Assembly (NCBI GenBank): GCA_018524725.1
Contig: JAEUWP010000016.1
Span: forward strand, 1-28,531
DNA from: Podaxis mareebaensis
Taxonomy: Eukaryota > Basidiomycota > Agaricomycetes > Agaricales > Agaricaceae
Direction: 5' to 3'
DNA length: 28,531 nucleotides
The notes below the pieces were generated by a model. It saw nothing but the letters and a program-made list of their open reading frames with translations, made no database searches and was not told the DNA's origin. Position 1 is the stretch's first letter; every line of letters starts with the position of its first letter. Of this stretch, positions 10,461 to 19,648 are shown piece by piece. The translations under genes and the position numbers were made by a program.

Positions 10461-11853
10461 ATGTCCCCTCAGAGCAACCAGACTCTGAATGCCAACCCCC
10501 CCTTCAACCCAGCAATGATAGTGGCTTTCTCCACCTTCTACCAACAATGGCAGGAGTAGCAACAGGTGTCCACAACTACAGAGAGCCCCACAGTGGAGGC
10601 AGGCCCCAGCAAGAAGCAAGGGAGGATAGAGGAAGTGGAGGCAGAGACATCAGTGGGAAAGACTAAGAAGAAGAAGAGGAAGATGAAGAAGGCTGAGGAG
10701 AAGTGGAGATGATGGGAGGTGGAGGAGTCAGAGCAGAGGAGGGTTGAGGAAGAGGAGAGGAAAAAGTGAGAGGAGGAGGAAAGGAAGGTGGCAGAGGAGG
10801 TGGAGGTGGAGCAGAGGAAGAGAGAGGAAGAGGAGAGGGAGTGGAAGGTGTAGGAGGAAGACAGAGAGAATCTGGAGGGAACAGGAAGAAGAGGAAGAAT
10901 GGTGGAGGGCAGAGGAAACCAGGAGGGTGGAGGCAGAGGCAGAGGTGCAGAAGAAGGCCAAGGGGAAGGGGAAGGCCATCCACCTGGAATTGGGCAATGA
11001 GTTAGATGTCCAGATTGTGGACCATCCAGCTGGGTTGTGGGCATGACTCCCCTACAAGATGGGGGGTGATAAAATGTGCCAGTGCTGCTATCAGTTGCAG
11101 ATCAGATGCATTCTGCATGAAAGTAAGTGGTTTTCTTGTTCACTAAATCCCACTGACTGTTCTTGTAGAGGAACAGATTCACTCCTGCACTGGGTGCTAT
11201 CAAAAGAAGTCCTGGTGCAAGCCATTCTACACTGAGGAGGAGTCAGAATGGAATCTGTGTGGGCCCCAGCACCCTATCCCACACATCCTTAACCTGTTCA
11301 CATAGACAGGTAAGGATATCTCTGAGTCTGAGGTCAAAATAATGGGGGCACTCCATGGTGTGGTAAGTGCCTATGTGGAGGATGGGGTTGGTGGTAAGCT
11401 GACCCAGAAATATGGTAGGTACCCCATTATGGCCCATTGAACAAGAAGTGGGTTGCCTTGTTCACCAATCTGATGGAGACCCTGATAGAAGCTGTCTGCA
11501 CCCTTACCACAGAGATCACTGCACTCCAGAGGGTATAGGAGGAGAACAATGCTCTTCTGTGAAGGGCATTTGACATCTTGGAGGAGGACATCCCACAGGT
11601 GCAAAGGACAGAAGCAGACAAAGAGGATGGATTGGATGAAGTGGAGGAGGAGCTGTAGAAGGAAACAGGCAAGAATGTCCAGGATGTGGATATAGAGGAG
11701 GGAATGGAGATGGAGCTGGCAGAACTGGAGGAAGTGGAAGGAAAGAAAGGGGAAGAGTCAGGTGAGGACAAGGAGGAGGAGGAGAGTGGACTGGAGGACA
11801 CAGAGGGAGAGAAAGGAGAGAGCAGGTCTGAGGGTGGAGACTTGGATGAGTAG
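10461..11853 (+). pseudogene. Antisense Zn2Cys6/coiled-coil gene carried by element C (decayed)
   Basis: Transcribed opposite to C's gag-pol, between pol and the 3' LTR. Three exons are inferred: 10461-11122, 11169-11362 and 11419-11853. Intron 1 is 46 nt (GTAAGTGG...CTGAC...TTGTAG), intron 2 is 56 nt (GTAAGTGC...CTGAC...TGGTAG), and both joins keep the frame. Order of parts: N-terminus MSPQSNQTL, a Lys/Glu-rich charged region (about 10660-10960), and a zinc cluster split by intron 1. The first half is CQCCYQLQIRC at 11077-11109 and the second CTGCYQKKSWC at 11186-11218, together CX2CX6CX10CX2CX6C. A heptad-like segment (NLMETLIEAVCTLTTEITA, from about 11464) and an acidic tail end at TAG 11851. 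Decay: TGA/TAG stops in exon 1, at 11044, about 11302, about 11527 and 11560, and one frameshift near 10850-10890. Zn2Cys6 proteins are fungal DNA-binding regulators; the role here is unknown. Confidence 0.8.
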
Positions 11854-12009
11854 CAGGTCCACACCTCCTCTAAAGTACATAGAATCTTGGAACTTTGTAG
11901 AAATTGAAAGTTTTTGAATGTGCTACTATCAATGTGAGGGGAAGACAATTAAGATTAGAAAACCAAAATCAGAGAATCAGCAGAAAACATAAGAACAAGA
12001 TAAGAGAAG
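11854..12009. other. Spacer between element C pol and its antisense gene
   Basis: A 156-bp stretch where the two opposed genes meet tail to tail. I see no ORF or clear signal in it beyond A-rich sequence. Confidence 0.5.
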
Positions 12010-12920
12010 TCAGAAAGAAGACAGAGGGCCAGGCTTGTCAGGATAGCTGGCATGAAAGTCAGCTACTAACTCTTGTGCGTGTTCAAGTTCCTTAGTCATC
12101 AGCCAACTAAACTCTTCATCCATACCTTCATAACCAGCCCAAATGACTTTGTACAGAAGCAGACATGTCCAGCAGCACTGGTCAATCTTGGAATCCATGA
12201 TCTGCTCAATATCATATTTGGGTTCACTGTCAATGATGACTGGAGGTAGAGGTGGAGGGACACAGTTAGGAATGGTGTTGGGAGTAGAAGGCTTGAGCAT
12301 GGAAACATGGAAGACAGGATGGACAGCACACATAGAGTCAGGAAGTCGGAGGGTAAAGAAATGAGAACTGGCTTGAGTGATGATCTCATATAGACCTAAG
12401 AACTTCTCAGATAATTTCTTTGAAGGTCTAGTAGTCTGGAAGAACTGGGCTTTGATGAAGACTTTATCACCAACCTTGAAGTCCAGAGTGGACAGATGAC
12501 AGGCATCCACAGACACCTGGTAACACTCCTGGGCTTGGGCAATTTCAGTCTTGAGAGTAGAATGTAAGTCATTGAGGTCAACTACAAAGTCTTGGGCCCA
12601 GGCAGACATGAGATTGCATTCAGGATGGATGGAGATGGCAGGGTGATAACCCTTGTTAGCAAAGAATGGAGAGACACCAGTGGTAGCATTAGGAGCATTG
12701 TTGTAGGTGAACTCTGCAATGGGAAGTAAGTCAGCCCAATTGTCCTGCTGATAATTGCAATATACTCAGAGGTATTGTTCAAGCATCTGGTTAGTCTGCT
12801 CAGTCTGTCCATCACCTTCCAGATGATAACCAGATGTGAAGTGCAGCTTCATATCCAGAGCCTTGCCTAAGGACCAGAAGAAGTGCAAGATGAATTCAGA
12901 GCCACAAGTGGATGTGACAT
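12010..12920 (-). pseudogene. pol: Element C pol, C-terminal part (integrase end and chromodomain)
   Basis: The minus-strand continuation of C's integrase after the LINE. It starts at GSEFILHFFWSLGKAL near 12905, includes GDGQTEQTNQMLEQYL-stop near 12780 (Glu of the DDE triad in TEQTNQ), the GPY/F-like region KKLSEKFLGLYEI near 12400, and a chromodomain (VIIDSEPKYDIEQI near 12230; LLYKVIWAGYEGMDEEFSWL near 12115-12170). It ends at a stop at 12010. It is collinear with the end of D's pol, including VADFHASYPDKPGPL, where D has VADFHAAYPAKPGPL. One stop (TGA or TAG type) and the LINE insertion make it dead. Confidence 0.9.
12906..12920. repeat. Left target-site duplication of the LINE
   Basis: AAGTGGATGTGACAT here is repeated at 14848-14862 just after the LINE's A/T-rich tail; 14 bases are certain, and the fifteenth (A) could belong to the tail. 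Long duplications of this kind are typical of target-primed LINE insertion. Confidence 0.85.
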
Positions 12921-14553
12921 CTTCTGGTTCGACAGAAGCCTCTCCTTCAAGGAACACATACGGTTCTACTCCACCAAGGCACCATCCACCATCCGATGCA
13001 TGCGCATGCTCAGCAACTCTGTCTGCGGTCTCTCCCCCCTCCACAAGAGACTCCTCTACTGCTTGTGTGTTGTCCCTATTGTGACCTATGGCTTCTGCTT
13101 ATGGTTCAATTGCAATGCACGCTACCGTGGGCTCATCAAATCCCTTCAGCACATGCAATGACAAGTGGCTCTCTGGATCACCAGCGCATTCCGCACCACA
13201 CCCACGGGCGGGGTCGAGGCCATCACTGGCCTCATCCCCATCCAACTTCATCTCTTTAAACTCACCAAACACTGTTCACTTCACTTCCATACCCTTCCCC
13301 CCTCCCACCCCCTCAAACTCCTCATGCGCGACATCGACCCTTTAGACACACACCAAACCAAACAGCGCTCATCAGTGCTAGATTTCGTCTCTGATGCTCA
13401 ACTGGTTACAGACCAGTTTCAGTGTCTCCACCCTAGTGCCAAACCTGGCCAGCGCCTGCTGGACTTGTTTGAAGAACAAATCAAATTCATCGAGTGTCCT
13501 GACCCTTCAAAAGAAGGCACCATGGTGCTTCACATTGCCAATGCTTCACATGCCCATGATCTTGCTTTTTCTTCCCCTGTCTCCCTACTTGTAGCCACAG
13601 ATGGTTCTGTTCCTTCCAATTCCTCCCTTTCTGCCACCTCCGCTTTCATTGTTTTCAACTCTTCTGACTTGGACATTCTTTCTTCTGTAGTCCACCCCTG
13701 TGGGGAAGTGACCTCTTCTGACTCAGAATCCTATGCTCTCCACCTCAGACTCTTCTCCTCTATTTCTTTTTCTCACCATCTTAATATCTCCTCAATTGTA
13801 GTTTTTACAGATTCAATTTCATCTGCTAAACGTCTATTTTCTTATAGGCCCCACAGCATGCACCTGGACTCCATTGCAGTCACCCCTCTCCTACACTCCT
13901 GGCTATCCTCCTCTCCTCTTAACCACATTCACTTCTAATCAATTCCCTCCTCCGCCAAATGGTCTATTCATCACAAGGCACATACCCTCACCAAGTCTCT
14001 CTGCCTCCCCAATCCTCGCCATCAACCTTTCCACACCTCTCTTGGGTTCGTTCGCAACCACTATACACAAAAATGCCTATCTCTATAGCACCAACTCATG
14101 AACAACCCTACTCACTGCAGCCACTCATGGCTCCCTCTCGTAGATGGTGCAGAGAACCCTCTCCTCCCCAAGTACACCAACAGTGGCACTTACCTAAAAC
14201 CACCCCTCGGGAAGAACGCCCAACTCTGTGTGTGCTTCACATGCTGCATTACCAATCACGTGCCCATTGGTGCCTTTCAGCAGCGTTTCTTCCCTGGGCG
14301 CCACATCACTTCCTGCCCTTGCGGTGAACCTCTCGAGACTCACGATCATATTCTCGATGCCTGCCCCCATTTTCGATACCCATATGGAGCCCGTGACAGT
14401 TTCCATTGGCTCATCCAATTCCTAGACCAAAACCCATCAGCATTCTCATTCGCCGACCAGCTTCAAGGACCTATCACACAAGAGGAGTTCACCACCTGCC
14501 ACCTCAACCATAGAGAACGACTTGCCAGAAATGGAGTCCCGGATGTACACTGA
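12921..14553 (+). pseudogene. LINE ORF2 fragment: RT C-terminus, RNase H, CCHC-like end
   Basis: A single plus-strand frame from the truncation point to TGA at 14551. RT palm/thumb end: FWFDRSLSFKEHIRFYSTKA, RMLSNSVCGLSPLHKRLLY and VPIVTYGFCLWF, as in Tad1/CgT1 and jockey-related LINEs, where this segment follows the FADD core (not present here). RNase H-like domain at about 13590-13890: VATDGSVP (first Asp), SDSESYALHL (Glu) and VVFTDSISSAKRL (Asp). The C-terminal motif CPCGEPLETHDHILDACPHF near 14317-14378 is the zinc-finger-like end seen in these elements. Stops at 13159 (TGA for an expected Arg), 13936 (TAA) and about 14089 (TAG) break it. It lacks the endonuclease and RT core, so it could never have moved on its own. 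Confidence 0.88.
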
Positions 14554-14848
14554 AGGCCTTTTCCCTTTCCTTTGCCTTGTAGCTAGCTCCCTGCTCCTAC
14601 CCCTCTATTCTTTCTTTCTCCATTTCTTTTACTCATTGTGTTAAGTTAGTCCGCTTTCTTCTCATTTCATCTGTATATAGAGTAGCCTCACTTGCTCTCA
14701 TACTTTCCTTCCTCTCTCTTTTCTCTGTCTTTTTCCTTTCTCTAAGTTTCGATATTGGGACTGCTATTGTGCACCCATTTGTAGTAGCTAGTTCTATTGC
14801 AATAAACATCGATTTAAATAAAAATAAAAATAAATAAAAATAAATAAA
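12921..14848 (+). mobile_element. 5'-truncated LINE (Tad1/CgT1-like non-LTR retrotransposon)
   Basis: A 1.9-kb insertion into C's integrase on the plus strand. It begins in mid-RT, encodes the RT end, RNase H and a C-terminal zinc-finger-like region, then a pyrimidine-rich 3' UTR, an AATAAA at about 14802, and a tail made of AAATA/TAAAA units (about 14814-14848). TSDs of 14-15 bp flank it. CpG content is clearly higher than in surrounding element C, so it arrived later or was less mutated. Confidence 0.9.
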
Positions 14849-14862
14849 AGTGGATGTGACAT
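14848..14862. repeat. Right target-site duplication of the LINE
   Basis: Second copy of AAGTGGATGTGACAT (see 12906-12920), directly after the A/T-rich tail. Element C's integrase resumes here. Confidence 0.85.
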
Positions 14863-17704
14863 GAGAGGGGACACCATGCTTTGAAAATACATGGAGGACA
14901 AATAGGCAGGCAAGTTTGGCAGAGGTAATGGTGTCATGAGTCAGAATGAAGATACTTTGCTTGGTGAGATGATTGATGATTACAAGAATAGTATCAAAGC
15001 CAGAGGACTTGGGGAGCTTCTCAATGAAGTCCATAGAGATGGAATGCCAAGAGTGATCTGGGATAGGGAGTTGCTTGAGGTTTCTGTATGGCCAATGATG
15101 CTGTGACTTGCTCCACATACAGGTTACACAGCTTTTGCAGAAGTCCTTGATGAAGGAGTGAATGTTCAGCCAGGTGTAGTCATAGTGGACCAACTCTAGA
15201 GTCTTGTTCTGACTGAAGTGTCTGGAAAGCATGTGATCATGCTTATACTGGAGGACTCACAAGCAGAGGTCATTAGAATTGGGGATGTAAATGTGGTTGT
15301 CAAGGCAGAGGAAACTGTCCAAATCCATGGACCAGTGGCCTTGGGGGTTAGAGATATGCTCAGCAGCAAGGGAATTGGAAGGGAGAGCAGAAAGAATGGA
15401 GCTGCTCATAGTCAAGGGCCACAGCTGCTCAGAGGAAAGGGGAAAAGAGGGAGGTGGCCTGGACAGAGGCTGCAAGTTGCTCTTGAGTGAAGACAGGTCT
15501 AAAGTTGTGAGGATTTACCATGGCATAGCCATTATTCCCCCCTTTAGGATAGATGTCCCATTGTCTAGTCAAAGTGTCTGGTTTTGTCCTGAGGCATCTG
15601 GGACAGAAGCAGATGATGAGATTGAACTGCAACAAGCACTCTGACTAATGAGCCTGGTGATGGGTCAGAACTTTAGTAGTAGAGAAATACTCAAGGTTCT
15701 TGTGATCAGTGACCATGTCAATGGGTAAGGGGGAGCCTTCAAGATAGTGTCACCAGATGTGGAAAGCCTCAAAGATGGCTAGAAGTTCCTTGTTGTGAGT
15801 ATTGTAGTTAGATTTGGACATATTGAAAGTGCAGGAATGGAAAGCAATGGGATGAATGTCACTATCAGGAGCAATGATGGAAAGAATGGCAGCCAGGGCA
15901 TAGTCTGATGCATCAGTCTCAACAATAATCTGAGAGTCTGGGATCCAGTGAGTCAAGACTGGAGCTGTGGTGAAAGCCTTTTTGAGCACCTCAAATGCTT
16001 TGTGACACTCCACTGTGAAGTTCTAGGGAGCACCCTTGCAGGTGAGACAGGTCAGGGGAACTACAATGTCAGAATAGCCATGAATGAAATGGCAGTAGAA
16101 GTTAGTGAAACCTAGGAAGGACTGAATGTCCTTGACTTTCTTTGGCTCAGGCCAATCTTGAATGATCTTGACTTTGTCTTCAGACATCTTGAGACCAAGA
16201 TGTAACCAAGGTATTTGACTGCTTCTGAATTGAACTCGCACTTGTCCACTCACACATATAAGCCATACTTGTGGAGCTGATGGAGGACTTCCCAGACATG
16301 TTGTTTATGTTGGGAGATATCATCCAAGTAGATCAGTATATCATCAAGATAGATAGTGATACATACATCTAATAGATTGCCAAAGATGTCATTCATGAAG
16401 TGCTGGAAAGCTGCTGGAGCATTGGTGAGTCCAAATGGCATAACCATCCATTCAAAGGACCTATAGCAGGTCCAGAAGGCAGTTTTCCACTCATCTCCCT
16501 TGGCTATCTGGATAAGATGATAGGCATGATGGAGATCTATCTTGGTGTAGATGCAAGCTTTGCGAGGAGAATCAAGGAGGTCAGAGATCAGGGGAAGGGG
16601 ATAATGGTCTTTCTTGGTGATCTTGTTGAGTCCATGGAAGTTGATGCAAAGGTGGAGAGAGCTGTCTTTCTTGTGGATGAAGAGGACCAGAACACCATAT
16701 GGAGAGGTTGATGGATGAATGAAGCTGATGGACAAGTGTTCATCAATAAATTCTCTTAATGCTTCCAGCTTAACCTGAGATAGAGAGTAAATGGTCCTGA
16801 TAGGAGGACTAGCACTCTCTTCCAGATTGATTTTAAGGTCATATGGATAATGCAGAGGCAACATATCTGTGCAGACCTTGCTGAAGACATCAGCAAATTT
16901 GTGATACTCTGAGGGAATGTTTGACAGATTGACAGGCTCAGAGGGCTGAGTGGACCCAGTGGAGATGGACAGAGAATGGATGTTGAAAGTAAAGGGAACT
17001 GAACCAGGAAGATGAGACACATGCAGGAAAGCTGCAGTGCCAATCAGGCTGATATGAGGATGGAGTGGAGGTGAATCAGACAGAGTGGAGGAACCAGGTG
17101 TAGAAGACAGGGGGACCTGATCAGAAGTGGAGGAAGGCAGATCTGGATGGACCAGAAATGCAGAAGAAAGTGCAGTGCAGAGAGTCAGAGCAGGGGTTGG
17201 AAAGACTTGTTGCTGTGGCTGGAAAGAGATACTGTTCAAGACCCAGTCAATCAATGGATTGTAGTTGGTAAGCCAGTTGTGACTAAGAACCACAGAGCAA
17301 GACAAGTCCAACTGAGTGATGTAGAAGTCCAAAGTCATTGATTCACTGGTAGGAAATGTAACAGGGATTTTCACTAGTTCAGTTATATACAAGTTTGAAG
17401 AGCTGTCAAAAAGTTGAAGTTCTACAGGAGTGACACAGAATATAGGAATTGAGCAATCATGAACAAGGAAAGAGTCAATGAAACAATGTGTTGAACCACT
17501 ATCCACCAAGACAGTTACAGTATCATCAGATGAAGGTGGATCAGAGGCAGACAAAGGAGCAAAAGATGGAGAAGCAAGAGAAACATGAAGAGCATGAGGG
17601 TCAGAAAGAGTGGATGCATTGAGTCAGAAACTCTCTGTAGCACAGACAAGTTCAATGCAGTCCCCAGTCTGTGCAGAGTCCTGAGGACTGCCCTCTATTT
17701 TTTC
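14863..17704 (-). pseudogene. pol: Element C pol, N-terminal part (PR-RT-RH-IN start)
   Basis: Minus strand, starting in the -1 frame relative to gag at the A6-TAG junction (17695-17703). Retropepsin: VLVDSGSTHCFID near 17510 and VLSHNWLTNYNPLIDW. RT: LHLCINFHGLNKITKKDHY, YTKIDLHHAYHLIQ and the active site IYLDDILIY near 16330. A frameshift near 16250 leads into KMSEDKVKIIQDWPEP. RNase H: IVETDASDYALAAILS near 15925. Integrase: CKSCVTCMWSK near 15105 and SISMDFIEKLP near 15030 (first catalytic Asp). At the second catalytic position C has TSTCGSEF, without Asp, right beside the LINE insertion at 14863. An early TGA sits between gag and PR. Closely collinear with element D pol. Confidence 0.9.
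15533..15544 (-). other. Internal copy of the polypurine tract in element C pol
   Basis: On the minus strand this is AAGGGGGGAATA, identical to 12 bases of C's own 3' PPT, located between RNase H and integrase. It codes for Lys-Gly-Gly-Asn. Element D has the same at 23327-23338. Candidate central PPT. Confidence 0.45.
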
Positions 17705-18912
17705 AAACCCAATGGGGGATTCGAAGGAGAGGGACTCTTCACCAGAACCTCAGCCTGGGCTTGAGCCTGCTGACCTTTGGCCTTCTGATCAGAGGCAGAT
17801 GGACCTGGAGGAGGACTGGAACCAGATGCTTTGTGTGGGCAGTTGTTCACCCAATGGTTAGCATCACCACAGAACATACAGAGGTTGTTGTCAAAGTGAC
17901 ATTGGCATTCCTGAGGGGTGAGCTTGCTATTTGGGCCAAGTTTATTGCCCAGAGATGACTTCAGAGCATTTCCAGACAAGTTCAGATGATTGCCAGACTG
18001 AGAGGAATTGGGAGGGGATTTAGCAGAGGATGAGTTAGGCTTCTGATTATTATTGTTGTTGGACAAATTGCCAGGTTTCTTCTAATTAGGGTTGTTCTTT
18101 GGGGGCTGCACAGAGTGGTCACTATGATGCTTACACTCACACTGCCACTCCCAGTGACATTGGTCAATAAGACTAGTGACCCTTTTCATTTCATCTAAGG
18201 AGTTGGGCTTACCCTCCACCCAAGTGGCAATCAAGTCCTGAATACAATCTGGAAGACCCCTGTAATAACAATGGCAAAGGACTGGGTCCAGCCACCTGAC
18301 CAAACTAGCTAGGTGGTTGAACTCGAGGTCATATTTGAGGATAGGTTGGTTACTAGCCATCCAGAGAGAGTCCAGCTCTTCAGTGGCTTCTCTGATAGGG
18401 TCTGCAAGTCCAAAATGGGTTTCTATTTCTCTAATGAAGACTTCCCAGTTATTGAGAAGCTCATGGTCAGACTAATCAAGATTTTCAGACCTGAGAATGG
18501 TTTGGAACCAGTTGAGAGCAGTGCCAGACAGATATGTGATAGCAAAACAGATTTTGGAAGAATCTTCTGCAAATTGATATACATTGGAAGTGAAATAGAG
18601 GTGGCACTAGAAGACCCATTGGCAGATTTTGAGAGGGTCCAAACTGTTGAAAGTGTCAGGTTCTCAGACCTTCATGTGAGAGGGATTTGCTGGGCCAACA
18701 GAGTTGCTACACTCCAAGGAATGGAGGGTACAGGAGAGGCAGCTGAGAGCATTGGCTAACATCTCCTGGGAGTCTTGATTTTCATCATCATCCTCACCAG
18801 GATCATTGCCACCACCACCACCCTTGTCTCTGGGGTCTGGAGGGCCACCAGAGCTTCCTTGCGAATACCCAGCAGAGGTTTGGTTTTGAGTTCTGGACTT
18901 GGCAGTAACTGT
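17695..18912 (-). pseudogene. gag: Element C gag, main part
   Basis: Gag of C downstream of element D's insertion. A Gly/Asp-rich segment (KGGGGGNDPGEDDDENQDS, near 18815-18760) precedes the capsid region, which is parallel to D: EPDTFNSLDPLK, AITYLSGTALNWFQTI, EATEELDSLWMA and VLCHCYYRGLPDCIQDLI. An Asn/Ser-rich linker and one CCHC knuckle (CMFCGDANHWVNNC near 17860) lead to the stop TAG at 17695-17697, preceded by AAAAAA. Stops: TGA in the V-stop-EPDTF segment, several others in the capsid region, and a TAA or TAG near 18080. All but the junction match a C->T or G->A origin. Confidence 0.88.
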
Positions 18913-18917
18913 AGAAG
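18913..18917. repeat. Left target-site duplication of element D
   Basis: AGAAG directly before D's 5' LTR, repeated exactly at 27196-27200 after the 3' LTR. Removing D and one copy restores C's gag reading frame across the site. Confidence 0.95.
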
Positions 18918-19608
18918 TGTCACAACTGCTCGTGTGCGTCCATGCTTACTTTCCTGTGCTTATCCGATGTCTGAAAATCCAATATCCGATGTTCCAATTT
19001 CGCACGACTCCGATCCACTCGTTCCGTTGATGGATTTCCATCCACCCTGTTATCCGAACAGGCGGGTGCACGCACTCGGTCGCTCACGACCACTGCAACG
19101 AGTGTTGTTCATTCGCTTTTCCTTTATCGTCTCGGATCCTTTACCCTTGCCTCGGTCCATTTGTTCCTTGCTTCCGTTCTACGTTTTATTACATTTCGAA
19201 CAGCCTCCTTTCCATTCTGCCTCCATACCTGTACCTTCCGCATGCTTCTAGCTTCTGCTTTACCTCCGAAATGTTTTACCCGTTTGTACTCGCTTTTGTT
19301 CTCCAGTTATTTTCCTGTTCCCTGTTTCCGGTTCTCGACGCATATTTAAGTGTAGTAGTTTCCTGTATCCATTTCCTCAGTCTGAATATCAACTTCGTTA
19401 TCCTCTTCCTCCTCTGTTCTGCTCGTCAGTCCTCTGGGTCGTCTTCCGACCACTCCTGCTGCTCGTCCGCACTCTGTCTCTCGTTCCCTCCGCCTCTGGG
19501 TTCCGCCTCTGTCCAAATTGGACCAACGTGATACCGGAAGGGCACAGCACATAAGCTGAGGCCGAGGTCCGCTCCCTGACGCCCTAGGTGCCCGTCCGGA
19601 ACGTAACA
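18918..19608 (+). repeat. Element D 5' LTR
   Basis: 691 bp, TGTCACAACTG...GTAACA. It aligns without gaps to 26505-27195. A manual count gives about 38 differences, all transitions. A TATA-like TATTTAAG lies at 19343-19350, about 265 bp before the LTR end, a plausible promoter. Confidence 0.96.
19343..19350 (+). promoter_or_regulatory. TATA-like element in element D LTR
   Basis: TATTTAAG in the 5' LTR, conserved in the 3' LTR near 26930. Spacing would place the transcript start, and so the U3/R border, near 19370-19390. This is inference from motif and position only. Confidence 0.4.
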
Positions 19609-19648
19609 GTATATTCAGACTCTGACTTCTGGTATTGCCATTTTTTCT
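19609..19648 (+). other. Element D leader with palindrome after the LTR
   Basis: The 40-nt leader between LTR end and gag ATG starts GTATAT and contains the palindrome TCAGA-C-TCTGA (19615-19625). I find no convincing match to a standard tRNA primer-binding site directly after the LTR; TGGTAT occurs at 19630 but is 21 nt away. Element C has a 41-nt leader with the related palindrome TCTGA-C-TCAGA. Confidence 0.45.

Noticed and set aside
10538..11044. 168-codon and related minus-strand Ser/Pro/Leu-rich ORFs
   Set aside because: They are the complement of the Lys/Glu-rich purine stretch in the antisense gene of element C; low complexity creates the open frame.
11427..11948. 173-codon Ser-rich minus-strand ORF
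   Set aside because: Complement of the acidic third exon of the plus-strand antisense gene; composition alone explains it.
19630..19641. TGGTAT as initiator-tRNA primer-binding site of element D
   Set aside because: It starts 21 nt after the LTR end and matches the usual PBS over only six or seven bases. Kept only as a note in the leader entry.
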